From Sabulicella rubraurantiaca (GTDB lineage: Bacteria; Pseudomonadota; Alphaproteobacteria; Acetobacterales; Acetobacteraceae), in contig NZ_JAFEUU010000001.1 of NCBI RefSeq assembly GCF_017355885.1, positions 434,001-498,000 of the forward strand: 64,000 bases of DNA, given 5' to 3'. Positions within the stretch are counted from its first letter, which is position 1; each line of letters begins with the position of its first letter. Positions 1-7,522 of this stretch are shown here, piece after piece. The notes beneath the pieces were generated by a model. The model searched no databases. It had not been told where the DNA came from and saw only the letters and a program-made list of their open reading frames with translations. The position numbers were made by a program, and so were the translations under genes.

Positions 1-179
1 TGCATATTCTGCACCGTCTTCCACCGGTTCTCGCGAAAGCCGGTTACTTCGCCTCCAGCGGCCAAGAACTCCTGCCAAGTCTGATACGTGAAGAGGTTCA
101 GCCAGTACTGTGGAGCCACGGGAACATGCCTCGGTAGGTTTGTGTTGGCCGCTAGGTCACGCCCCTTGAAGTGGATCAT
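1..179 (-). CDS. EVE/PUA-like domain protein, N-terminal part (cut by window edge)
   Basis: This frame starts at ATG 179 and runs off the left edge, so only about 59 residues are visible. It is too short to be obvious as an ORF, but the residues look coding: PQYWLNLFTYQTWQEF followed by GFRENRWKTVQ. That resembles the start of small EVE/PUA-superfamily proteins (YWLNLFT..TW..F...G..V.GFRE.R), which continue into a region that binds modified bases or RNA. The frame is open upstream to about 235 but offers no better start codon, and no clear ribosome binding site is seen. It lies in a region with other defence-like genes. The family call is from memory of the motif; function is inference. Confidence 0.55.
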   Translation of the reverse strand, partial: MIHFKGRDLAANTNLPRHVPVAPQYWLNLFTYQTWQEFLAAGGEVTGFRENRWKTVQNM

Positions 180-648
180 CGGGAGGGTTGCGCGATACAG
201 GGCGAGGAGAACATGCCGCTTTCGAGCCGGTCAACGCGCGTCCCGGTTGCTCCCATGAAATGCCGCGAGCGACGATGCCGAGTAGGCTGAAGCGACGAAG
301 GCAATCAGGTCCGCACGGAGCGTTCCGGAAACTGAGCGCGACTTGGCGCGAGCTTTCAGGTGGCGGCTGGTAACGAGTGGGGCTCGGAGCGGAAGGTAAA
401 GCCCACTACACCTTCGCTGTCCCCCGCTATGAAGGAACACAACTAACCAACTCTGTCCCCCGCTATCCCGGAACGAGCTCTAGGGGGGTCCTATAGGGAC
501 CCTGAACGGGACCCGTAGCTAGTGGGAGGAGGGAACCTCCCCCTCTCCCATCCCCTGAATGACCCGTGAAGGTGAAGTCAACTCTACCATCAGGAGCCGG
601 GCGAGGACCGTAGCGAGGTCCCATCGTCTCCAAGGTCCCAAGCGCCCC
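180..648. other. Intergenic region with no convincing gene
   Basis: No reading frame here has a coding look on either strand. It holds a 14-base direct repeat and a short perfect hairpin: GGGTCC at 486-491 pairs with GGACCC at 497-502 around the loop TATAG. There is no T-run after the hairpin, so it is not a clear intrinsic terminator. Confidence 0.5.
417..466. repeat. 14-bp direct repeat, two copies
   Basis: CTGTCCCCCGCTAT occurs at 417-430 and again at 453-466, 36 bases apart start to start. The bases between are not otherwise repeated. It may be a binding site pair or a remnant of a duplication. Confidence 0.6.
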
Positions 649-924
649 CTAAGCTGCTTCGAGCAGCCCCGTCGCTCGGAACGCATCTTCCAAAGCCGAT
701 GCCGGAAGGACGAGCTCGGTCCCATCAAGCTGCCAAAGCCCCCAGAAGACGAGATTGCACAGGTAGTCCCGGAGTGGCGGAACAGCGGTGCTGCGTCTTA
801 CCGCTTCAACGAGGGCGAAGTCCGCGTCCACGAACCGCATAGGGTGGCCATCCAGCGTCACTTCGATGGTGTTCCCGCAGGCCACAATCACGAGGCCAGG
901 CGCGTAGATGGAGCGGTCCTGCAA
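649..924 (-). CDS. Hypothetical protein, 91 aa
   Basis: An ATG-started frame of 91 codons with a balanced amino-acid mix unlike the Arg/Pro-rich shadows around it. It has no cysteine cluster, signal peptide or membrane segment. The middle (VTLDGHPMRFVDADFALVEA) reads like a small beta-rich domain followed by a helix. I do not recognise a family. It sits downstream of the excalibur and recombinase genes on the same strand, in a gene-poor region, so cargo of a mobile island is the simplest context. The call rests on composition only. Confidence 0.5.
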   Translation of the reverse strand: MQDRSIYAPGLVIVACGNTIEVTLDGHPMRFVDADFALVEAVRRSTAVPPLRDYLCNLVFWGLWQLDGTELVLPASALEDAFRATGLLEAA

Positions 925-1225
925 TGGCTGAACTTTCGAGGGAGAAGTTGCACAGCGGCCCCCCGGTCGGGACCATCAACCGAGCCGCCGGTCGAAACTT
1001 AACGTTAGCTGAACGGCCGTTGCTGGATCAACAAGAAAATGCGCAGGAATGGTTTCGGGTCGCGGGCGCCCCATTTCATCGCGAAAACACGAGCGGGTAT
1101 CCGCAATCGCGGCGGTGGCGATTTCCCCCCGTGGCGGGTGGCGACCCCGGCCCCCCTTCGGTCCCGCGAAGGTGTAGTCGGGGCTCTACCTTCAGGGCCG
1201 TGAGCGTGGCCGTGCTGGCCTCCCG
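925..1225. other. Intergenic region, nothing recognised
   Basis: About 300 bases between two minus-strand hypotheticals. Frames crossing it are Arg/Pro/Gly-rich and look like noise. No repeat or strong hairpin noted. Confidence 0.4.
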
Positions 1226-1600
1226 CTAGCGCCGTCCGTCGCCTGAACCCCGTACCGAGTATGGCTCGCAGGCGAGGCCGTCCCCGTCCGCGTCTAGGCG
1301 CGTGCGGTAACCGGGGCTGCCAGCGGGAATGTTGTAGTATCCCGCCTCGTGAGCCGCTGCGCAGTTCGGGAAGTACAGCCCCCATAGAGCGGAGGTGAAG
1401 TAGGCTGCGGTAGCAGGCGGGTGATGGATTGCTTTGGGAGCGAAGAGCGCCACGCCAACGGCCAGGACGAGGAAGACCGGCAGCGGCATCCACTCTCTCA
1501 GGCGGCGAAATGTTCGCTTCCGGTCCAAGCTGCGCTGCTGTTGGGCGGCAATCCGAGCGCGGCGCTGCCTTTCGCGCTCTAGGTCGGCGACGGTTCCCAT
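1226..1600 (-). CDS. Excalibur calcium-binding domain protein, 124 aa
   Basis: The N-terminal ~35 residues are strongly basic and probably helical. A membrane segment follows at about residues 39-57 (PVFLVLAVGVALF), then an exposed C-terminal domain. That domain ends in the excalibur signature: an early FPNCAAA, then the EF-hand-like loop DADGDGLACEPY near residue 103. Excalibur domains are short extracellular Ca2+-binding modules often attached to surface nucleases or membrane anchors. Here there is no nuclease domain, so this is a membrane-anchored stand-alone copy. It is transcribed in the same direction as the recombinase gene 122 bases upstream. Confidence 0.8.
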   Translation of the reverse strand: MGTVADLERERQRRARIAAQQQRSLDRKRTFRRLREWMPLPVFLVLAVGVALFAPKAIHHPPATAAYFTSALWGLYFPNCAAAHEAGYYNIPAGSPGYRTRLDADGDGLACEPYSVRGSGDGRR

Positions 1601-1722
1601 AGAGGCATGGTAGCAGGCGAAGACGGCGGATAAACACTCCGTTGGCTTGCGGGGTCTCTCCCGCCCCTTGACCCCCTGAAAGCGCCGTTCGCTTCACCTT
1701 AGTAGGCCGCAACGAGACAGGC

Positions 1723-2295
1723 TCAGGCCGCCGTTTCGCCCGCCAGGATACGGTAAACGCTGGCCCGGCCGATCCCCAGACGGGAGGCAATCTCCGTGGG
1801 CCTCACCCCTTCTGCCTTCAGCTTGTGGACCTCATTGGCCTTACGCTGCGCGGTCGGGACGCGGCCCTGGTACTTTCCCTCCGCCCTTGCCTTGGCGATG
1901 CCCTCCCGCTGCCGTTCCAGCATTAGGTCCCGCTCGAACTCGGCCACGGCTCCAAGCATCGTGAGCATGAGCTTGCCGGTGGGGTTCCGGGTGTCCAGCG
2001 CGGTCCCGCCCATGGAAAGGACCCGCAGCGCCACGCCCTTCCCGTGCAGCTTAGCGACGATGGCGAGAAGGTCCGCAACGGAGCGGGCGAGACGGTCTGG
2101 CTTGGTGACCACCAGCGTGTCCCCGTCGCGGGCAAAGTCCAGGGCGGCCGCAAGCTGCTCTCGCTTGGCTACTGAGGACACACGCTCCGCGAAGATGCGC
2201 TCGCAGCCTGCTGCCTTTAGGTCCCGCTCCTGGGCTTCGAGGCCCGCCTCCTGCTCAACCGTAGAGGTTCGGGCGTAGCCGATGGTCATCCCCAT
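1723..2295 (-). CDS. Serine recombinase (resolvase/invertase family)
   Basis: 190 aa, the usual size of small serine resolvases. The catalytic serine is in GYARTST at the N-terminus. The conserved motifs PDRLARS (about residue 65) and EFERDLMLERQREGI (about 119) are present. The C-terminus is a helix-turn-helix (EGVRPTEIASRLGIGRASVYRIL) as in Tn3-type resolvases and DNA invertases. It would cut and rejoin DNA at a short res- or inversion-type site, using the serine as nucleophile. No transposase gene or element ends were recognised, so it is an orphan here. The spacer just upstream contains a short palindrome that could belong to its site. Confidence 0.93.
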   Translation of the reverse strand: MGMTIGYARTSTVEQEAGLEAQERDLKAAGCERIFAERVSSVAKREQLAAALDFARDGDTLVVTKPDRLARSVADLLAIVAKLHGKGVALRVLSMGGTALDTRNPTGKLMLTMLGAVAEFERDLMLERQREGIAKARAEGKYQGRVPTAQRKANEVHKLKAEGVRPTEIASRLGIGRASVYRILAGETAA

Positions 2296-2409
2296 GAAGG
2301 CGTCTCCTATACCGGCGGCTTGTCCCGCACGGGTCTTTGAGAGAGTGGGATGATCCGTCTCAGAACGTCAAGGCCACTTATGCGAGACACCACTGGCGCT
2401 TTTCCCGAT

Positions 2410-2423
2410 GGCTCACATGAGCC
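2410..2423. repeat. Short perfect inverted repeat upstream of the recombinase
   Basis: GGCTCA (2410-2415) and TGAGCC (2418-2423) flank two bases. It lies about 115 bases upstream of the recombinase start, in the spacer where resolvase-family genes often keep their own recombination site. No second matching site was found, so the role is only suggested. Confidence 0.35.
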
Positions 2424-2502
2424 TGCTTCAGCGAGACGTGGGGAAGCCTTGCATAGCGTCGATCAGGCGCCTTACCATTCTGGACATGTAAGGAGCTGAG
2501 CA

Positions 2503-2996
2503 ATGCCGTTTACACCGTCGAAGCTTAAGGCTGCTGCTGAGGCCACATTAGAACTTGCCTCCAGCGTCAAGCCCTCACTCGACACGTCCAGTCTCAGCGG
2601 ACTTGCGTCGAATGTGGCAAGTACACTGAAGGAACTGGCCTCAAACTCGTTTCGGTTGGAACAAGCGCAGTTTCCCGTACCGCTTCAGAGGCCGTAGAGG
2701 GCAGTGCTCGTGTCATCGCATCTGTTAGCGAGGTCGTAAGTGCCGTCGATGTGAGTGCGACCGTCAGCAAGGCTGCTGATTTGGCCACGTCCGCTGCATC
2801 TCAAGCAGCCGATATAGCAGTTCTTGCCGCTAAGAGCGAGATAACCCAGGCAGTTATTGAAGGCGCGGCTAGTGTAGCTCAGACCGCTGCCCAGGCTGCG
2901 GTTAGGGTGGTTACCAGTGAAGCCGTCCACACCGCTCTTGATCTCGGTAAAGAGGCTGCCATCGCGGTTATTGAGGCCGCACTTGATGGAGGCTGA
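2503..2996 (+). pseudogene. Frameshifted gene for an Ala/Val/Ser-rich helical protein
   Basis: ATG 2503 has a good ribosome binding site (AAGGAG at 2490-2495). The first frame encodes a helical start (LKAAAEATLELASS...) and goes out of register near 2643-2646. From there the other frame continues the same style without a break (LVSVGTSAVSRTASEAVEG ... KAADLATSAASQAADIAVLA) to the stop at 2996. Read together they give one protein of about 164 residues, almost entirely amphipathic Ala-rich helix with a loose repeat of about 11 residues. A one-base loss in the A-rich stretch explains it. No canonical slippery heptamer is seen, so programmed slippage is unlikely. Function unknown. Confidence 0.6.
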
Positions 2997-3423
2997 CCCC
3001 GCTTTTTCATGATGGGTGCGGCGCACGATGCGCGGAGCGGCGGGGCAGCTTCGGGGGCCTCTAGGTCCCGTTCATCGGACCATGCTGCCTTCCGTCTCCT
3101 ACCTTTGGTGGGTGAGGCACAGGCCAGCGGTGCGACCTCACTCCGTCACTTGGCGGAGTTCTTTTCCATATGGCGAGTGCCAACGCCTTTAGGGGCCGGA
3201 ACGTAGACCGCTACGGCCGTTCGCCGGGTGGAAGAACGGGCCGCCCGCGTGACCGGAGCGTCCCAATCAGATCGTCCCTCGACAACCGAGACTGTACCTC
3301 TTGCACTCCGCGTGAAGCGCCCCCTTATAGGTCATTATATTTGGAAATGAAAGCTAAGTGGAATGCATGGATGCTGAGCGAGAGTGCTTGCGCTGGCCTC
3401 ACACGAAAGGCGCTTTTTCTTGG
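2997..3423. other. Intergenic region, nothing recognised
   Basis: A 427-base gap between the frameshifted helical gene and the end of the metallophosphoesterase gene. The short plus-strand frames here have noise-like composition. No terminator, tRNA or repeat was identified. Confidence 0.4.
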
Positions 3424-4416
3424 TTAGACTGGATACAAATCTTGTCGATACTCATCGAAACGGTATTCGATTTTGTTCATGCGGATTAGCTTTCCACCCT
3501 TGATCTCGAACTCAAGGATCTGCGCTCCCAGACGAAGTCCCTTGTCATACGATGCGCCGCTTGCCACCACATGGACACTCACAGACCGTCCCGCCTTGTA
3601 CTCCATACAACTGTGCACGTGGCCCGCCAGGATATGATGCACACCGTGGTTATCTGCAGCATCTATAAGCTTCTGGCCATCAAGAAGCTTTAGCGTAAGG
3701 CTCCCCCCAGGGTCTTGCGGAGGAAAGTGGACCGCCCAAATCACAGCTTCCCTCCCGTGGTTGCGTGCAGCAAGGGTCGCGTCGCACATCTGACGCAAGC
3801 GGTTCTCATCTACCTTCCCTTGCCCAAGATGCATAAACGGCATCCCCCTTGGCTGCGCATCGGAGGCATTGGTCAAACTGAAATCACCGGCTACAATGGT
3901 CAGCGCCTCCCCATCTGTTGCATCAATAAGAGTCGAGGAAGAGACATCGGGCTTAGGCCATAGGTCGGCGAAAATAGCATCGAAGCGCCTACAGCCAGGC
4001 GTACCGCAGTCATCGGCGTATCGATCATGATTACCAGGAAGCAAGAGGACCAGATCTCGCGCTCTTACTTCTCCCAAATCTCCTCTCGATGATGAAGGGG
4101 TCGAGTTCGGTCTGAGGAAACGGGCCGCAGCATTAAGATCCTCCTCCATTCCGGATGTCGCAAGATCGCCCGTAATTAGAACCGCCTGCACAAATCCGTT
4201 GAGAGCTGCTCGGGTCGCAAAGCGGCCAACCACTCTCAGTGCCGTAGGATTGTAGCTACCGAATGGGCCAACCGCATAAGTAACGGTCGGAAACAGTATC
4301 TTACTTACCGCTTGCCAGAGCAGACGTCGTGCGGCTAAAGCTGGAGTTGGCGGAAATTGGGAGGGATTTTCAGCGATATGCAAATCCGAGATGTGAAGAA
4401 TTCGGATCACGCCCAT
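3424..4416 (-). CDS. Calcineurin-like metallophosphoesterase, 330 aa
   Basis: All the metal-binding motifs of the family are present in order: HISDLHI (residues ~8-14), GDLATSG (~82), GNHDRY (~127), WAVHFPP (~219) and GHVHS (~256). These coordinate two metal ions that hydrolyse a phosphodiester; the family covers nucleases, cyclic-nucleotide phosphodiesterases and lipid phosphatases. No signal peptide, so cytosolic. It is the last gene of a minus-strand cassette, 21 bases after the preceding stop. GC is lower than in the core genome. As the only recognisable enzyme in the cassette it is the likely effector or signal-degrading component; that role is inference. Confidence 0.9.
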   Translation of the reverse strand: MGVIRILHISDLHIAENPSQFPPTPALAARRLLWQAVSKILFPTVTYAVGPFGSYNPTALRVVGRFATRAALNGFVQAVLITGDLATSGMEEDLNAAARFLRPNSTPSSSRGDLGEVRARDLVLLLPGNHDRYADDCGTPGCRRFDAIFADLWPKPDVSSSTLIDATDGEALTIVAGDFSLTNASDAQPRGMPFMHLGQGKVDENRLRQMCDATLAARNHGREAVIWAVHFPPQDPGGSLTLKLLDGQKLIDAADNHGVHHILAGHVHSCMEYKAGRSVSVHVVASGASYDKGLRLGAQILEFEIKGGKLIRMNKIEYRFDEYRQDLYPV

Positions 4417-4437
4417 CGGATAGCCCTAATGACAGCT

Positions 4438-5400
4438 TTACGGTGTCCGCTCAATCAACGCCGGTGATAGCGGAGCGAACGGAAACTGCTCTGTGAGGTC
4501 TGGTATCGCAACTTCCATCGTCAGACCATCGCCGTCAAGTGCAATGTTCCCCCATGCTCCTCCGATCGACATGCCACGAGCAAGCTGCGCTTTGATGTCC
4601 GCTAGCAGGTCTGTCAGAAAAGCCGACGTCTCAGCAGGCCGCGTTGGGAATGCTTCGGCCAGTCGGTACTCGAATTGTAACGCCCAACCATCTTGCGTTG
4701 CAATATTGTGAGATCCCGCGCCTCGACGCGCAGCGAATTCTGTAAATACAAGCCAGAGCTGAGACGTTAGCTCTCCACGAAGCTGCTCGGCATCTACTTG
4801 TGTGTCCAGAATGTATGGGCTGAGGTCGGCCCACTTCGGATGTGAGTCTAATTCCTGCTCTCCAAGTATCCGCATGCTTTCGATGCCTCGCGCCACGTAA
4901 CCCGCTAGCGTTGCGCTGATTTGGTAGCGCTCCCCGAATCCATCGGCCGTCGGCTCAGCAGCTACTTTCGCTTCTCCACCTGGTCGAAGAAATACGACAT
5001 CAAATACATCTGCATGCACGGCAGCTAAGGCGCGCAACATATCTTTATCTAAAAGTGCCTCTCTTGCTCGCCACCTAAAAACGTTTTTTGAGTTTCGAGA
5101 ACGCGAAGCCTCAGTCATGCCAAAAGGCACAATATGTGGCGTTTCCAAGTATAAGCACAGAGCTGAATAATTGCCTTCATTACTCGAACTCAAATGAACG
5201 TTATCGTCTAGAAGCCAGGCATTAGGCTCTGGACTGAAATCCGCAAATAGAAATTCTCCCACAAGCGTCTCATTTAGGGGGCCGCTTAAGAAGTCCATGT
5301 CGCAAGATTGGTTAAAATCTAAATCCACCAAGGTACCTCTTGAGCCCCCCATTGCGCCGCTCACTTTGATGGAATCATATTTTCTCGTCGTGCCATGCAT
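4438..5400 (-). CDS. Hypothetical protein of the 3424-6524 cassette, 320 aa
   Basis: Starts at ATG 5400, one base after the stop of the 244-aa gene upstream, so translation is probably coupled. No membrane segments and no motif I recognise. The sequence is acidic and mixed alpha/beta, with an early segment LVDLDFNQSCDMDFL and a middle helical part (residues ~185-285). It does not look like a nuclease, methylase or ATPase; no Walker A is present. Codon use is more AT-rich than the core genome, consistent with transfer. The tight spacing to both neighbours argues for a joint function. Confidence 0.75.
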   Translation of the reverse strand: MHGTTRKYDSIKVSGAMGGSRGTLVDLDFNQSCDMDFLSGPLNETLVGEFLFADFSPEPNAWLLDDNVHLSSSNEGNYSALCLYLETPHIVPFGMTEASRSRNSKNVFRWRAREALLDKDMLRALAAVHADVFDVVFLRPGGEAKVAAEPTADGFGERYQISATLAGYVARGIESMRILGEQELDSHPKWADLSPYILDTQVDAEQLRGELTSQLWLVFTEFAARRGAGSHNIATQDGWALQFEYRLAEAFPTRPAETSAFLTDLLADIKAQLARGMSIGGAWGNIALDGDGLTMEVAIPDLTEQFPFAPLSPALIERTP

Positions 5401-5401
5401 T

Positions 5402-6136
5402 TCAGAACCTCACTCTTTTAGATATTTCTTTAAGGTGCTCAAGGTGAGCTAAAGCAACTTTCAATCTCAAAATGACTAATCTGAGCCTTTGCTCATCGAC
5501 TTGAAATGCCTGGTCATCTCCAAAATTATACTGAAGCCTAACTGATACAATTGGCAGGAAAGCAGAAATATCTGGGACGACTGGTTTCTCCAAATTCTGC
5601 AGCTCTTCCAAAGTTGGATCGCGCTGCTCACCAACAACAGCCCGCAGTTCGACACTCGTCTCAACATCTATGAGAAACGGTATTGGGCCTTGAGCTGCGT
5701 CGCGTAGCCTCATTTCGTCCTTGCGGCGTTGCGCAATGATTATGAGATCATTAATTGCCGCAGCAACAGATTCGACCGCGCTTGAGGTAAGCTCGATTTC
5801 GCGCGCGAGATCATCGGCGAACCTCCGAGCTTCGTCCTCAGGGACTTGGTAGGACTGAAAAGCTCGAACAAGCCCGATACAGAGCCGGATTAGACGTATG
5901 AAATCTGATCTTGGCCGCTGCATTTCGCCAGATAGCGATTCAATCGCGGCCTCGCGCTCCGAAGTTAGGTCGGAGGTAAGCAGGCGCTCAACCTGATCCA
6001 GCAATCTGTGCCGCGCATCGGGCTTTAACTCTGCAAGGGTACGAACGTCCTCTGCGAGCCTGCTCTCACGCAAGCCCCTTTGGCCAATCCGACTAAAAAA
6101 CTCAGACCTGTGGCTTGATGCCTCAGGCAGGTTCAT
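5402..6136 (-). CDS. Hypothetical helical protein of the 3424-6524 cassette, 244 aa
   Basis: ATG 6136 overlaps the stop of a small upstream frame (ATGA). The protein is largely helical: residues ~20-150 form long charged helices (LLDQVERLLTSDLTSEREA, RRFADDLAREIELTSSAVE). A ~40-residue segment follows (FLIDVETSVELRAVV), then a C-terminal region ending in a further helix (LRLVILRLKVALAHLEHLK). No membrane span or catalytic motif is visible. It may be a scaffold or sensor for its partners. The gene is relatively AT-rich and has no recognised homologue in my memory. Confidence 0.72.
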   Translation of the reverse strand: MNLPEASSHRSEFFSRIGQRGLRESRLAEDVRTLAELKPDARHRLLDQVERLLTSDLTSEREAAIESLSGEMQRPRSDFIRLIRLCIGLVRAFQSYQVPEDEARRFADDLAREIELTSSAVESVAAAINDLIIIAQRRKDEMRLRDAAQGPIPFLIDVETSVELRAVVGEQRDPTLEELQNLEKPVVPDISAFLPIVSVRLQYNFGDDQAFQVDEQRLRLVILRLKVALAHLEHLKEISKRVRF

Positions 6137-6276
6137 GGCCCAACTCCGAGGGTTATGGGTTGCTTCGCTCGTATTTTACTGCTTGAACGAATGAAGCTCG
6201 CCCTTCGCAAACATTCACTCGCTTTTGCGTCTAGTGCCAGCCATGACTCAATATGGTCCAAGTTTGAGACAATCAT
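6133..6276 (-). CDS. Possible small coupled ORF, 47 aa
   Basis: ATG 6276 overlaps the stop of an upstream 83-codon frame as ATGA, and its own TGA overlaps the start of the 244-aa gene, again as ATGA. The peptide (MIVSNLDHIESWLALDAKAS...) has a plausible helical start. Two exact 4-base overlaps in a row are the main support; composition alone would not decide. It could be a short leader or antitoxin-size component, or the remains of a longer gene. Confidence 0.4.
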   Translation of the reverse strand: MIVSNLDHIESWLALDAKASECLRRASFIRSSSKIRAKQPITLGVGP

Positions 6277-6524
6277 ATTAGGCTTTCCCGCATACTGTCG
6301 GCCAAGACTGCGTTCTCTCGGCACGCACCACAAGGAAGCCCGCCAGCGACCCTGGCAGTAGGGGTAACGGCAGTCCTTGAACAGCGTTGGTCGTTTCGAC
6401 CGGGGAGTTCACCCCGCAGATCAGCATCTGAGTATCTAACCACCAAGGCTGCCCCCTCAAAACCATGCCGGAGTCCGACCGTCTCATACACTACTGATGT
6501 AGTGCTAACATAACCTTCCGCCAT
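6273..6524 (-). CDS. Possible first ORF of the cassette, 83 aa
   Basis: ATG 6524 opens a frame whose stop overlaps the next small ORF by ATGA. Start of the peptide: MAEGYVSTTSVVYETVGLRH. The second half is less protein-like (TPTARVAGGLPCGACRENAV). The DNA is unusual in carrying four perfect short hairpins, which could mean a structured RNA rather than, or in addition to, a peptide. No family recognised. Confidence 0.35.
   Translation of the reverse strand: MAEGYVSTTSVVYETVGLRHGFEGAALVVRYSDADLRGELPGRNDQRCSRTAVTPTARVAGGLPCGACRENAVLADSMRESLI
6389..6504. other. Cluster of four perfect short hairpins
   Basis: GGTCG/CGACC (6389-6401, loop TTT), CGGGG/CCCCG (6401-6416), CAGAT/ATCTG (6417-6430, loop CAGC) and CACTAC/GTAGTG (6489-6504, loop TGAT). 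The first three directly abut each other. They lie at the 5' end of the minus-strand cassette. This density of stems looks like a structured leader RNA or regulatory region; it is not an intrinsic terminator because no T-tract follows. Confidence 0.45.
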
Positions 6525-6689
6525 TGGCGTCCCTTGTGCAACGCCGAAAGATCTCGGCCATCTTGCCTCACGTGCCGACCGAACGAGTAGCCTTCAAGGA
6601 CCTGCTGGCTGCAAGCAGGGTGCAGAAGTAACCTCGTCGGGCCGCCCGCGTCACCAGCTACCGGCCAAGTCGGCGTGGCCGTTCGGGTA

Positions 6690-6891
6690 TCGAGGCTGCG
6701 CTTCTTGCGCTCTTTGCGGAGGCGCTCCTGCGCGTGGGCAAGGGCGTCTTCCAGCGTCAGCAGCAACTTCCTGGCCTCGGCCGCAGTCTCGGGATGGCAG
6801 TCTCTGTCCATCTCTTCAATAAGCGCGATCTGAAGAGCTACGCGCTGCTCTCCCGCTTGGCTATGGCGAGGGCGTCTTCAGGCGGGCCCAT
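6690..6891 (-). pseudogene. Frameshifted small helical protein of a common alphaproteobacterial type
   Basis: From ATG 6891 the frame reads MGPPEDALAIAKRE and then hits a TAG. Shifting frame at a GAGAG run (~6850) gives a seamless continuation: QRVALQIALIEEMDRDCHPE, then TAAEARKLLLTLEDALA. The joined pattern (REQRVALQ..LI.E..RD.HPE.A..A..LL..LE..L) matches a small uncharacterised family frequent in Methylobacterium- and Bradyrhizobium-type genomes. One extra GA dinucleotide explains the break. The second frame stays open to 6491 but the later part looks non-coding. Function of the family is unknown to me. Confidence 0.6.
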
Positions 6892-7140
6892 GGTCTTCCT
6901 ATTGGCTAGCACCTTCCTGAACACCCCGGGTCTGGGCATGGCTGAGCGCGCCTTTATGGCTCACCTCAATCATAAGGGCCGAACCGGACCATTTCGTTGG
7001 CATAGCTGTTGCGTTTGCGGCCTCCGCTCGGTGCTGGATGCAGCAGCCGGACAGGGACTTGGAGGCAGGCGCGGGGAGGCTGCGGGTCATGGTGCCCAGG
7101 TACCCGTTCCGGCTCCCGCTACGGCCGTGAGGGCTGCGGA

Positions 7141-7375
7141 ATGAGCGCCGTAAAGCCCCTCCCCGCACCTCCGCTCGCCCGCGCAACTTCGGCGGTTCCT
7201 GGCCGCCATCGAGAAGCTTAGGGAGAAGATCAAGGCGCGGATGCAGGAAGCCCCCGACCAACGGGAACCGCTCCATCGGGAACTTGACGAGGTGGCAGGC
7301 GAAAAGCGGGCCTTTGAAATGGCCCTTGCCGAAGCCGAAGGCCGAGAGGCAGCCAAACCGGAACGGAGGAAGTAA
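7141..7375 (+). pseudogene. Frameshifted gene for a small charged helical protein
   Basis: ATG 7141 gives MSAVKPLPAPPLAR and soon stops in frame. One base later in register, from about 7181, the sequence is clearly coding: AQLRRFLAAIEKLREKIKAR, continuing through a second charged helix (HRELDEVAGEKRAFEMALAE) to TAA 7373-7375. The second frame has no start codon of its own and a TAA just upstream. The total length is 78 codons plus one base, so a single inserted base in a C-run is the likely cause. Product would be a charged helical protein of about 77 residues; family not recognised. Confidence 0.6.
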
Positions 7376-7522
7376 CAAGCAGTCCTGCGCAGGCCCGCCG
7401 CTATCGCCTAAGGATGGCCCCTTCCCGTGTCCCGGTGGGGGCCGTCAGCGGCTTTTCAGGGGGCTTGGGTGGGTTAGTCTACTCAGGTCCCGTAAGGCTT
7501 GCGACCGGAGGATGATGCACAG

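Noticed and set aside
2297-2502. Transposon inverted-repeat end or res site next to the recombinase
   Set aside because: Only one short palindrome is present; no paired terminal repeats, target duplication or transposase was found.
6389-6430. Retron-type msr/msd RNA
   Set aside because: Hairpins are present but there is no reverse transcriptase gene nearby and no msd-like long stem.
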